Part shown: positions 1 to 6,717 of the stretch, one piece after another
How the letters are laid out: each line of letters begins with the position of its first letter
Numbering within the stretch: the stretch's first letter is position 1
Source: Ilumatobacteraceae bacterium
Lineage (GTDB): Bacteria > Actinomycetota > Acidimicrobiia > Acidimicrobiales > Ilumatobacteraceae
Assembly: GCA_019090765.1 (NCBI GenBank)
Contig: JAHRVJ010000013.1
Location: 1-12,094 of the forward strand
Length of the DNA stretch: 12,094 bases
Reading direction: 5' to 3'
The notes under the pieces: generated by a model
Told to the model about the DNA's origin: nothing
The model's database searches: none
What the model saw: only the letters and a program-made list of their open reading frames with translations
Program-made: the position numbers and the translations under genes

Positions 1-2
1 AC

Positions 3-629
3 ACGGAACGTCGCGATCTGGCTCTGGCCACCAAGGGATTCATGCCCGCCGACGAAGGCGATGCATTGCGAACATTCGCGCTCGACGCCGCTCAGCGAGT
101 CCCCAACGCTCCGATGCTCGAAGTTGGGTCGTATTGCGGGCGCTCAACAGTTTGGCTTGGTGATGCCGCGGAACACTCCGACAGGGTGCTCTACGCGCTC
201 GATCATCACCGAGGGTCAGACGAGAATCAAGCCGGCTGGGAGCATCACGACGGCACCGTTGTTGACCAGCGGATTGGGAAGATGGACACGTTGCCGTTTT
301 TCCGGGCCACAATTCATGACGCTGGGCTTGAAGACAGCGTGGTGGCTCTGGTCGGTCGGTCTCCCGCGGTGTCTGCGACCTGGACAACACCACTCGCGTT
401 GCTGTTCATTGACGGTGGTCACGGTGACGAACCAGCGCGGCTCGACTACCAAGGTTGGACTCCGCATGTTGCGCTTGGCGGCACACTAGCAATTCACGAT
501 GTATTTCCAGACCCCGCCGACGGCGGGCGGCCACCGTATGAACAGATCTACCTGCCGGCGATCAACTCCGGGAACTTTACGGAATTGTCGGCAACCGGAT
601 CGTTGAGAATCCTGCTCCGCGTGAGCTAA
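3..629 (+). CDS. Class I SAM-dependent methyltransferase (Methyltransf_24-like), 5' partial
   Basis: Probable SAM-dependent methyltransferase; substrate unknown. The frame is open to the left edge, so the gene probably starts outside the window. An in-frame ATG lies at 42, but the 13 codons before it read like normal protein (ending ATKGF), so I treat it as internal. Counting from that ATG, the SAM-binding glycine motif is at residues 27-35 (EVGSYCGRS). An acidic residue in YALDHH (51-56) follows the second strand. FIDGGH (122-127) and IHD (151-153) match the Asp/His signature of the Methyltransf_24 group, some of whose members bind a metal there. The stop is TAA at 627-629. It converges with the PlsC-like gene, leaving only 8 nt between stops. 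Its neighbours suggest modification of a glycan or lipid, which is inference. The fold is fairly certain, the substrate is not. Confidence 0.85.
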   Translation, partial: TERRDLALATKGFMPADEGDALRTFALDAAQRVPNAPMLEVGSYCGRSTVWLGDAAEHSDRVLYALDHHRGSDENQAGWEHHDGTVVDQRIGKMDTLPFFRATIHDAGLEDSVVALVGRSPAVSATWTTPLALLFIDGGHGDEPARLDYQGWTPHVALGGTLAIHDVFPDPADGGRPPYEQIYLPAINSGNFTELSATGSLRILLRVS

Positions 630-637
630 CGGAGGAT

Positions 638-1426
638 CTAGTTGCTGGCGTCTCTCGCCGATGGTACGTCACCGTGGCCGAACTCTCGTCGGAGATCGTC
701 ACGGGCGGCCACGATCATCTCGCGGACCTTGGAGCGCAATTCGGGCATGTCATCAATCGTTAGCCCCTCGGTACTTACTGGTTCAAGTACGCGGACTTCG
801 GCCTTGGCGTTGCCGAGACGCCAATCGTTCTTGCGAAGTGCGTCGCGGGTCCCGTAGACCGCGAGTGGTAGCACAGGCACCTGAGCTTCGATTGCCAAAC
901 GAAATGCCCCGCCGCGAAACTTGCGCAACTCGCCAGTTTTTGATCGAGTGCCTTCCGGAAAGATCATCACCGACACATTCGTATCGAGCCGCTCTCGCGA
1001 CGCAGTGAGCGCGGCCACTCCCGACGTGGAGCTGCCACGGGTGAGTGGAATGTCGCGGGCGAGGCGCATCATCCAGCCCAGAAGCGGGATCTTCATGATT
1101 TCAATTTTCGACATCCATTTCATCTCAGTCGGCAGATGTGAAATCAGCAGAATGTCGACGAAGCTCTCATGGTTGGCGACGACCACATATGGGCGGCGCA
1201 TGTCGTCGGGAAGTTCTCCTGAGGTGCGGAACTTCCAGAGCGGCGTCATCTTTTCGTGGACAACGGCCAGCTTGCGGAAGATGTAGCCGGCCGCGAATGC
1301 GCCTTTGTCGAACGGCATCGTGACGAGCCGGGTGATCGCGACGATCGGTGTCCATACAAGCACGACAATGCCGAGTACAAACCAACTCCAGATACTAAAG
1401 ATGGTCCGCGCCGCCGTCGTATGCAT
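638..1426 (-). CDS. 1-acyl-sn-glycerol-3-phosphate acyltransferase family protein (PlsC-like)
   Basis: Lysophospholipid acyltransferase family member that transfers an acyl chain to a lysolipid, typically making phosphatidic acid at the inner membrane face. All family motifs are present in 262 residues: the catalytic HX4D block NHESFVD (85-91), RDIPLTRG (124-131), FPEGTRS (156-162) and VPVLPLAVYGT (183-193). A hydrophobic stretch at about residues 10-34 should anchor it to the membrane. The ATG at 1424-1426 is the natural start. It lies 38 nt after the toroid gene stop, so it is probably the last gene of that operon. A small GC hairpin (1446-1460) sits in the gap. It could be the housekeeping PlsC, but the operon allows a specialised role in acylating a glycolipid; sequence alone does not separate the two. 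Assignment to the family is firm. Confidence 0.93.
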   Translation of the reverse strand: MHTTAARTIFSIWSWFVLGIVVLVWTPIVAITRLVTMPFDKGAFAAGYIFRKLAVVHEKMTPLWKFRTSGELPDDMRRPYVVVANHESFVDILLISHLPTEMKWMSKIEIMKIPLLGWMMRLARDIPLTRGSSTSGVAALTASRERLDTNVSVMIFPEGTRSKTGELRKFRGGAFRLAIEAQVPVLPLAVYGTRDALRKNDWRLGNAKAEVRVLEPVSTEGLTIDDMPELRSKVREMIVAARDDLRREFGHGDVPSARDASN

Positions 1427-1464
1427 CTCTCGATTGTAGGGCTGTGGTCCAGCCGGGACCTGAT

Positions 1465-2481
1465 TCAGTGGGGTGCGAATAGGTTGGCGGCGGGGGTAGT
1501 GCGGGTGATGGCGTCAACCGCCAACACCGCGGCGGCAGCGGTGTAGGACGTGCACTCGTCTGCAGGGAAGATGATGCCCTCTGGATAAACGATGCCCGTC
1601 AGGTATGAGCCGTCTTCGCGTCGGTGCGTTCGCGTCCAGCGCAGTAGATCGGTCGCTGTTGACACGTCGCCAATCGCCGCGTACGCCAACGCACATTCGG
1701 CGGTCTCGGAGGCCGTGATCCAAGGTTCATCGCTGACGCAGCGAATCCCGAGGCCTTCCATTGCGAATGTGTCCCATCCGTCAGCCAAGCGCGCCTTGGC
1801 GGCCTCCCCTGTCAGAGCTCCCGTGAGGACCGGGTAGTACCAGTCCATCGCCCAACGGGACTTGGATTCGAACGCAGTTGGCGTGGTTTGGATCACTGAG
1901 GTGATCACGTCAGCAGCATCGATCCAGTCGTGGCACGGTTCGCCAAGAGCCTCACCGAGGAGCGCTCCGCAACGCAGCGCGTGTTGGATGCTTGCACATC
2001 CGGTGAGCAGGGCGTAGTCCCAGGGGCGCTCATTGGGCTCAATCGCCCAGATCGGTAGCCCGTCGGCGCGGCGCAGCGACAGTACAAATTCGAGCGCTCG
2101 TTCGAGTGTTGGCCAAAGGTTTTCGGCAAAGCCGCGATCCCAGGTGCTGAGATAATGGTGGTACACCCCGGTCGCGATGTACGCGCACACATTGGTGTCG
2201 AGCTTGGAGTCCTCGACCGACCCGTCGTAGTTGTAGTAGGCGTGCCAGGACCCGTCGGGGCGTTGGGTCGCGGCTAGCCATTCGTAGGCGTGTTCGGCTT
2301 CCGCGTGGCAGCCAGCCACATCGAGCGCCATTGCTGATTCGACATGGTTCCAAGGGTCGCAATGGCCGCCTGGAAACCATGGGATCATGCCGGACTCGAG
2401 TTGTAACCCCGTTAGGTGGTCGGCCGTGGCGGCCAGATCGGCGGCACCCAACACGCCAGCGAGGTCAGGAGCGGCGCTCAC
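1465..2481 (-). CDS. Alpha/alpha-toroid protein (prenyltransferase/squalene-cyclase-like or six-hairpin-glycosidase-like)
   Basis: A 338-residue protein of repeated helical segments, the pattern of an alpha/alpha toroid. Gly/Trp-rich turns such as LESGMIPW (28-35), TQRPDGSWHAYY (72-83) and RREDGSYLTG (287-296) resemble the QW-type turns of squalene-hopene cyclases and prenyltransferase repeats. Homologues of this kind are often labelled prenyltransferase. I see no DXDD motif of class II terpene cyclases and no clear zinc-ligand set of protein prenyltransferases. Many exposed-looking Trp, Asp and Glu residues (DPWNHVES, 42-49; AMDWYYP, 211-217) would also suit a six-hairpin glycosidase. The frame extends upstream to 2577, but the GTG at 2481 overlaps the upstream methyltransferase stop as GTGA, the expected arrangement for coupled translation, and the extra residues look non-homologous. 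No signal peptide is seen, so it is probably cytosolic. The function is unassigned. Confidence 0.82.
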   Translation of the reverse strand: MSAAPDLAGVLGAADLAATADHLTGLQLESGMIPWFPGGHCDPWNHVESAMALDVAGCHAEAEHAYEWLAATQRPDGSWHAYYNYDGSVEDSKLDTNVCAYIATGVYHHYLSTWDRGFAENLWPTLERALEFVLSLRRADGLPIWAIEPNERPWDYALLTGCASIQHALRCGALLGEALGEPCHDWIDAADVITSVIQTTPTAFESKSRWAMDWYYPVLTGALTGEAAKARLADGWDTFAMEGLGIRCVSDEPWITASETAECALAYAAIGDVSTATDLLRWTRTHRREDGSYLTGIVYPEGIIFPADECTSYTAAAAVLAVDAITRTTPAANLFAPH

Positions 2482-3194
2482 AGTTTCGTCCCGTAGAACA
2501 CGATGCTCTTGCCCAAGGCTGGGGAGAGTACGCGGTCGGCGATCTTGGTGGATGTGGGCTGGGTCATGATGTCCCACTCAAGGAATTCTCGATACTTGGT
2601 GACGGCCGGGTGGTCGTTGTTCGTTGGCCCGACCGCGCACTTGAGCCACCAGTATGGCGAGTGCAAGGCATGCGCTCGGTGGCTGCCGTGGAGTTCAAGG
2701 CCTGCCGTGCGGAGCTTCGCTGACAGCTCTGTTGAGCTATAGATGCGGACATGGCCACCTTCGCTGATCGGGGCGTGGTACTCCTCTGACAGCATCCAGT
2801 TGATCTTCTCGGGCATCCAGGCCGGAACGGTTGCGGCGAATCGTCCGTTCGGCTTGAGCACCCGCACCATCTCGGAGATTGCGGTGACGTCGTCTTGGAT
2901 GTGTTCAAGAACTTCAGAGGTAATCACGACATCGAAGGAGTTGTCGGCGAAGGGAAGCTTCGTCGCGTCACCGCGTAACACGCCTTGGAAGCGGTCTCCG
3001 TCGAGTTCACCAGCCTCGGTCATCGCGGCAAGCGTTGACAGAGTTTGGAATACTTCGTCGGCGGCGTAGTCGAGGGCGATCACATCGGCGCCGCGTCGGG
3101 CACACTCGAATACATGTCGGCCAAAGCCAGCTCCGACATCAAGAACCTTGTCGCCGGGCGCGAGGCCGAGCCGATCGAACCGGATTGTGAGCAT
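2478..3194 (-). CDS. Class I SAM-dependent methyltransferase (Methyltransf_11-like)
   Basis: A 238-residue SAM-dependent methyltransferase with a complete Rossmann core. Motif I VLDVGAGFG is at residues 17-25, the acidic end of strand 2 at D42 (ALDYA), GDATKLPF at 75-82 and FDVVITSEVLEHI at 87-99. The last is the typical motif of the UbiE/Methyltransf_11 group. RVLKPNGRF (111-119) follows, as usual. The C-terminal half (about 125-238) is the variable substrate-recognition part, and an SEGGHVRIYS-type segment there is common in methyltransferases found near sugar and lipid genes. The ATG at 3192-3194 begins one base after the TAG of the glycosyltransferase, and the stop overlaps the toroid start as GTGA. 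It is therefore almost certainly co-translated with both. The substrate is unknown; a polyprenyl, lipid or sugar acceptor made by the neighbours is inferred. Confidence 0.93.
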   Translation of the reverse strand: MLTIRFDRLGLAPGDKVLDVGAGFGRHVFECARRGADVIALDYAADEVFQTLSTLAAMTEAGELDGDRFQGVLRGDATKLPFADNSFDVVITSEVLEHIQDDVTAISEMVRVLKPNGRFAATVPAWMPEKINWMLSEEYHAPISEGGHVRIYSSTELSAKLRTAGLELHGSHRAHALHSPYWWLKCAVGPTNNDHPAVTKYREFLEWDIMTQPTSTKIADRVLSPALGKSIVFYGTKL

Positions 3195-3195
3195 T

Positions 3196-4491
3196 CTAGA
3201 TTCGTCCGTTGCGCTTGAGTTTGGCCACGTTTGCTGGCATCGCCAGCACCTCGCGGTACTGATCGACGGTCATTTCCGCGCAACGCTTCCACGTCCACCG
3301 CTCAAGCACCCGCTGGCGCCCGGCAGTACCGATCCTGGCACGTAGTTCCGGATTGTCTAGGCCGCGAGCTATTGCCGCTGTCAACGCGTCGACGTCTCCC
3401 GCTGGGCACTGGAGGACGGTTTCGCCGTCGGCGCCGGTGACCTCTGGTAGCGCTCCGCCGTCAGTCGCTACTAGCGGTGTGCCCGAACACATGGCTTCGA
3501 TGGCAGGGAGACTGAACCCTTCGTACAGGCTCGGTACGACGGCCATCTCAGCCTCGGCGTAGAGCTCGACGATACGTTCATCGGGAACCCCGGAGACAAA
3601 TTCGATATGCGGCTCAAGGTTGTAGGACTTGATCAGATCCATCGAATTCCCAGGGCGTGGCTTGCCGATGATCGTGAGTGTCACGTCGCGTTCGGTGCGG
3701 AGTTTGGCCATTGCTTCGAGGAGGTAGGGCAAGCCCTTCAGTGCAACGTCGGCCGAGGCCGTTGTGATCAAGTGGCCAGGTTTGCGCGTGACGTGATCGA
3801 GTGGTTTGAACAGCTCGGGGTCGACACCCACCGGCACCAGCCGCATGCGGTCGATGCTGACACCCATGTCCTTGTGGATGTCGTTGATCGAGTTCTGGCT
3901 GACCACAACGATCCGCGGCAGCTTCGAGGCGACTTTGCCTTGCATCTTCACGAACGAATACCAGCGGCCCACGGAGTACCGCTTGAGCCGCGTCTTGGCG
4001 TGGCTCATCTCCAGTTCGCGGTCTTTGGTGATCGGGTGGTGCAGCGTGACAATTGTCGGGATCTGCTCTTCGATCTTCAAGATGCCGTAACCGAGGCACT
4101 GGTTGTCGTGAACGAGGTCGAACTCCCCGGCGCGCGGAATCAGATTGCGTGCGGCGCGGGCGCTGAACGCGAGCGGTTCTGGGAACGTGCCTGACAGAAA
4201 TTGGGCGAGTTCAAGGATGTCTTCGCGGTTCCTGATTTCCCAGAATCCGGGCAGCCGGCCTGGGTAGTGCTCGTTAAAGGTATCGAGGCTTGGCAACTTG
4301 GTTAGTTCTACACGGTCATCGAGGACGGGGTACGGCTGACCGCCCAGTACCTCGATCGTGTGACCGAGATCGGACAGCGCCTTGGTGAGGTGGCGGGTGT
4401 ATACACCCTGGCCACCAACGTGGGGCTTACCGCGGTAAGTAAGATATGCGATCTTGAGCGGGGCATCAGGATCGGGACCGGCCGATGACAT
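3196..4491 (-). CDS. Glycosyltransferase family 4 (GT-B) protein
   Basis: Retaining GT-B glycosyltransferase that moves a sugar from a nucleotide-sugar to an unidentified acceptor. Counting from the ATG at 4491 (431 residues), the N-domain glycine loop that binds acceptor/donor is VGGQGVYTRHL (25-35). The C-domain has the donor-phosphate Lys in ALKGLPYLLEA (250-260), IIGKPRPG (275-282), and the E-X7-E motif from E324 (YEGFSLPAIEAM) to E332. TPLVATDGGALPEV (338-351) follows. No signal peptide or membrane helix is evident, so it should act at the inner face of the membrane. An in-frame TTG at 4497 is an alternative start; no strong ribosome-binding site favours either. It is the first gene of the operon with the methyltransferase, toroid and PlsC genes, 90 nt after the padR stop on the same strand. 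GT4 covers many sugars, so donor and acceptor cannot be named. Confidence 0.94.
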   Translation of the reverse strand: MSSAGPDPDAPLKIAYLTYRGKPHVGGQGVYTRHLTKALSDLGHTIEVLGGQPYPVLDDRVELTKLPSLDTFNEHYPGRLPGFWEIRNREDILELAQFLSGTFPEPLAFSARAARNLIPRAGEFDLVHDNQCLGYGILKIEEQIPTIVTLHHPITKDRELEMSHAKTRLKRYSVGRWYSFVKMQGKVASKLPRIVVVSQNSINDIHKDMGVSIDRMRLVPVGVDPELFKPLDHVTRKPGHLITTASADVALKGLPYLLEAMAKLRTERDVTLTIIGKPRPGNSMDLIKSYNLEPHIEFVSGVPDERIVELYAEAEMAVVPSLYEGFSLPAIEAMCSGTPLVATDGGALPEVTGADGETVLQCPAGDVDALTAAIARGLDNPELRARIGTAGRQRVLERWTWKRCAEMTVDQYREVLAMPANVAKLKRNGRI

Positions 4492-4581
4492 CCGCAACAG
4501 GCTATCGGCGTGGGGATACGAGGCGGTAGCCGGTGGAGCGTGTCGATTCGACCCGGACCGCGTATCCAGGGCTAGAACCGG
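4492..4581. other. Spacer between padR and the glycosyltransferase operon, with inverted repeats
   Basis: This 90-nt spacer holds a 7-nt inverted repeat, GGATACG (4514-4520) and CGTATCC (4561-4567). These arms enclose a near-palindrome, GTCGATTCGAC (4542-4552; 5-nt arms around one T). Neither is followed by a T-tract in the direction of transcription, so an intrinsic terminator is not supported. It could carry the promoter of the operon, but I see no clear -35/-10 pair. Read-through from padR is also possible. Confidence 0.3.
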
Positions 4582-5097
4582 CTATGGCTGAACGCCGTTA
4601 TTGAGCGATGTCAGGAACGCTGACGTGGCGAGAGCGTTTTGACGCCGCCAGAGATCAACAACGTCGGCATCCTGGCCAACCTCGATTAGTTGATTGATGG
4701 TGTCGGCGAGCGCTGCTTGTTGATGATGTACCAATTTCGAATGATCAAGGTGTGACCGCTCGTTGAGGCGGAGCTTCAAGAGGAATTCGATTCGGAGGTC
4801 ACGCACATGATCGACCGGCGTCGCTAGCCATGCGGCGACCGCTGCTCGACCCGTATGGGTCAGTCGGTGCTGAGTGCGTCGCGGCCCTGCAACCCCGGGT
4901 TCGGTCAAGTGCGGCTCGGCCAAGCCGAGTGCTACAACGCGAGATAGGGCGCGATAGACGAGAGGGCGGTGGACCATAAAGATGCGCCCGAGGTCACTCG
5001 TTGGTTCGAGTTCGCGAGCAAGGGCGAAACCATGGGCGGCGCCCTCCCCAAGTAGCGCCAGCACTGTCCACTCGTTGAGCGAAAGAGAGGGCGTCAC
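4582..5097 (-). CDS. PadR-family transcriptional regulator
   Basis: A 171-residue PadR-type repressor, usual length for the family. The N-terminal winged helix spans about residues 5-90: SLNEWTVLALLGEGAAHGFALARELE, then VYRALSRVVALGLAEPH (recognition helix and wing) and the basic wing tip PGVAGPRRTQHRLT. The C-terminal helical part (about 100-165) is the PadR dimerisation domain. I chose the GTG at 5095-5097; the frame runs on antisense into modA up to 5808, but that part is low-complexity Ser/Thr shadow sequence. The start leaves 11 nt to a perfect 17-bp palindrome shared with the divergent modA. PadR proteins usually repress their own gene and a neighbour by binding palindromes, so it probably controls modABC in place of ModE. 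The ligand is unknown; sensing of molybdate or a cofactor is only inference. Confidence 0.9.
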   Translation of the reverse strand: MTPSLSLNEWTVLALLGEGAAHGFALARELEPTSDLGRIFMVHRPLVYRALSRVVALGLAEPHLTEPGVAGPRRTQHRLTHTGRAAVAAWLATPVDHVRDLRIEFLLKLRLNERSHLDHSKLVHHQQAALADTINQLIEVGQDADVVDLWRRQNALATSAFLTSLNNGVQP

Positions 5098-5108
5098 AAC
5101 CCCAATGG

Positions 5109-5125
5109 TAGTCTCATTGAGACTA
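5109..5125. promoter_or_regulatory. Perfect 17-bp palindrome, candidate PadR operator
   Basis: TAGTCTCA and TGAGACTA form 8-nt arms around a single central T. It lies in the 46-nt spacer between the divergent padR (start 5097) and modA (start 5144). Both strands read TAGTCT at the outer edge, matching the TAnnnT pattern of an actinobacterial -10 box, so one dimer could cover both promoters. No good -35 is seen at the right spacing. It does not match the ATGT-N8-ACAT site of well-studied PadR proteins or the ModE operator. The palindrome is seen directly; its role is inferred. Confidence 0.7.
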
Positions 5126-5130
5126 TTAGT

Positions 5131-5137
5131 GGAGGAG
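5131..5137 (+). promoter_or_regulatory. Shine-Dalgarno site of modA
   Basis: GGAGGAG, six bases before the GTG at 5144, is the strongest ribosome-binding site in the window and decides the modA start. The longer frame beginning at 4982 would run antisense through padR and would put the lipoprotein signal far from the N-terminus. Confidence 0.85.
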
Positions 5138-5143
5138 TGGAAA

Positions 5144-5908
5144 GTGCGTTTGGGTTGGTGGGGGGTCTGCGCTTCAGCGTTGCTCTCGCTCGCGGCTTGT
5201 GGAAGTGGCGCGTCACCTGAGCCGAGCGGCCAGTTCGCAGGTGAAGTGGTGGTGTTCGCCGCTTCGTCGCTGACCAATACGTTCACGTTGATGGCTGAAG
5301 CCTTCGAAGACGAATACCCAGGTGCAGATGTGCAACTGAACTTGGCGGGGAGTTCCACTCTGCGCGAGCAGATCCTGGCGGGGGCACCCGCTGATGTGTT
5401 CGCCTCGGCCAACGAAGAAAACATGAAAAGAGTCGACGAGGGAGGGGAGCTTGGCAGCGATCCCGCGACATTCGCGACTAACACGCTGAGCCTCGCGGTG
5501 CCGGCCGGCAACCCCGGTGGAGTCTCAGGGGTGGAGGATCTGGGCAATTCGAACTTGCTCGTGGGCCTCTGCAATGAAAGCGCCCCATGTGGACAGTTCG
5601 CAGAGCAGATGCTCGCCACAGCGGGGGTCGAGGCATCGGTTGATACCAACGAGGCAGATGTCCGGGCGCTGTTGACCAAGATCGGTGCGGATGAACTTGA
5701 TGTAGGTGTCGTGTACGTCACCGACATCGAGGCGACAGCCGGCGTCGATGGAATTGAAATCCCCGCTGATGTCAACATTGTCGCCACGTATCCGATCGCA
5801 ACACTCACGGCTGCTCAGAACCAGGAGCTGGCAGAACTGTTCGTCGATTTTGTCCTGTCAACCGAAGGTCAGGGAATTATGACCGCGGCCGGATTCGGGT
5901 CTCCATGA
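5144..5908 (+). CDS. modA: Molybdate ABC transporter substrate-binding lipoprotein ModA
   Basis: Extracytoplasmic molybdate (or tungstate) receptor that passes the oxyanion to ModBC. With the GTG start it is 254 residues. Residues 1-19 form a lipoprotein signal peptide with lipobox LAAC, C19 being the lipidated residue. The mature part has the ModA fold and its anion-binding segments: VVFAASSLTNTF (36-47), NLAGSSTLREQ (66-76), ADVFASAN (83-90), and VGVVYVTDI (187-195), where Y191 matches the conserved ligand-contacting Tyr region. C143 and C149 (GLCNESAPCGQF) are a Cys pair that I recall from actinobacterial ModA and may form a disulphide. It is first of modABC and overlaps modB by ATGA. The palindrome upstream suggests PadR control. 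As a lipoprotein it is a potential client of the Lnt-like enzyme encoded 2.3 kb away. Identity is secure; molybdate versus tungstate preference is not readable. Confidence 0.95.
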   Translation: MRLGWWGVCASALLSLAACGSGASPEPSGQFAGEVVVFAASSLTNTFTLMAEAFEDEYPGADVQLNLAGSSTLREQILAGAPADVFASANEENMKRVDEGGELGSDPATFATNTLSLAVPAGNPGGVSGVEDLGNSNLLVGLCNESAPCGQFAEQMLATAGVEASVDTNEADVRALLTKIGADELDVGVVYVTDIEATAGVDGIEIPADVNIVATYPIATLTAAQNQELAELFVDFVLSTEGQGIMTAAGFGSP

Positions 5909-6717
5909 GCTCCGCCAGTGGCCGCGGTCGATCTGTCCGTACTCGCCCGCCAACCATCTTGGTCGCATTGGCCGCACTCGGCGCCGTTTTCTTCCTAATC
6001 CCGTTGGCCGGGCTGTTGAAGCAGACACCATGGAGCGACCTTCCCGAACTGCTGACTAGCGATGTGGTGCTCGACGCCCTCCGGCTGTCGCTGATCTCCT
6101 CGATCGCGGCGGCGCTGATTTCGCTCATCTTTGGCGTGCCGCTCGCGTGGCTTCTCGCCCGAGTTGACTTTCCCGGGCGCAGATTCGTGCGAGCAGTGGT
6201 CACCCTGCCAATGGTGCTCCCGCCGGTCGTCGGCGGCGCAGCGCTGCTATTCGCGCTCGGGCGACGGGGCCTTGTTGGCGGGCCGATTTATGACTCGACC
6301 GGATTTCTGCTGCCCTTCTCGCTGTGGGGCGTCATCGTGGCGAACACATTTGTCGCGATGCCATTTCTAGTCGTCACTGTCGAGGCAGCCTTCGCCAGTA
6401 TTGATCAGCGATACGAAGCTGCCGCGGCATCGCTGGGCGCCTCCCGCTTGACGGTTTTCAGAAGGGTGACGCTGCCGATGATCGGCCCATCACTGGCCGG
6501 TGGGTTGGTCCTCACTTGGGCGCGGGCACTCGGAGAGTTCGGCGCCACCGCCACGTTCGCTGGCAATCTTCAAGGGCGTACGCAGACGCTGCCGCTGGCA
6601 GTATTCGTCGGTCTTGAATCTGACCGGGGAGCCGCGATCGCGATCAGCCTCGTACTTGTCGCTATCTCGATGCTGGTGCTCGTTGGGCTCCGCGACCGCT
6701 GGTGGGGTCAGCGATGA
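5905..6717 (+). CDS. modB: Molybdate ABC transporter permease ModB
   Basis: Membrane permease of the molybdate importer; two copies should form the channel. It is 270 residues, with hydrophobic helices at about 18-38, 59-85, 96-118, 136-157, 197-208 and 245-261. The cytoplasmic EAA loop that docks to ModC is at 171-194 (EAAAASLGASRL... RRVTLPMIGP), ending in the expected LGAS-x-x-x-x-FRRVTLP pattern. The ModB signature GEFGATATFAGN is at 210-221, followed by QTLPLAVF (227-234). The ATG overlaps the modA stop (ATGA, 5905-5908) and its own TGA overlaps the modC start, so the three proteins are probably translated in coupled fashion. The N-terminal ten residues are polar and likely cytoplasmic. 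Nothing is truncated. Confidence 0.96.
   Translation: MSSASGRGRSVRTRPPTILVALAALGAVFFLIPLAGLLKQTPWSDLPELLTSDVVLDALRLSLISSIAAALISLIFGVPLAWLLARVDFPGRRFVRAVVTLPMVLPPVVGGAALLFALGRRGLVGGPIYDSTGFLLPFSLWGVIVANTFVAMPFLVVTVEAAFASIDQRYEAAAASLGASRLTVFRRVTLPMIGPSLAGGLVLTWARALGEFGATATFAGNLQGRTQTLPLAVFVGLESDRGAAIAISLVLVAISMLVLVGLRDRWWGQR

Noticed and set aside
1446..1460. GGTCC-AGCCG-GGACC hairpin between the toroid and plsC genes as a terminator
   Set aside because: The stem has five base pairs with a five-base loop and no T-tract follows. It is too weak to call, and the short spacer favours co-transcription.
2482..2577. Upstream extension of the toroid gene
   Set aside because: It would overlap the methyltransferase by 100 nt with a His/Arg-rich leader. 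The GTGA overlap at 2478-2481 is the natural junction.
3607..4194. 195-codon open frame on the plus strand opposite the glycosyltransferase
   Set aside because: It is rich in Asp, Arg, Val and His, as expected for the antisense of a GC-rich gene. It has no recognisable motif and lies wholly inside a well-supported gene.
4982..5143. N-terminal extension of modA to an ATG at 4982
   Set aside because: It overlaps padR antisense and precedes the lipoprotein signal. The GGAGGAG site six bases before the GTG at 5144 is decisive.
5098..5808. Long upstream extension of the PadR frame, antisense to modA
   Set aside because: Its Ser/Thr/Ala-rich translation looks like a shadow of modA on the opposite strand. 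It would bury the promoter spacer, and the winged helix begins right after the GTG at 5097.
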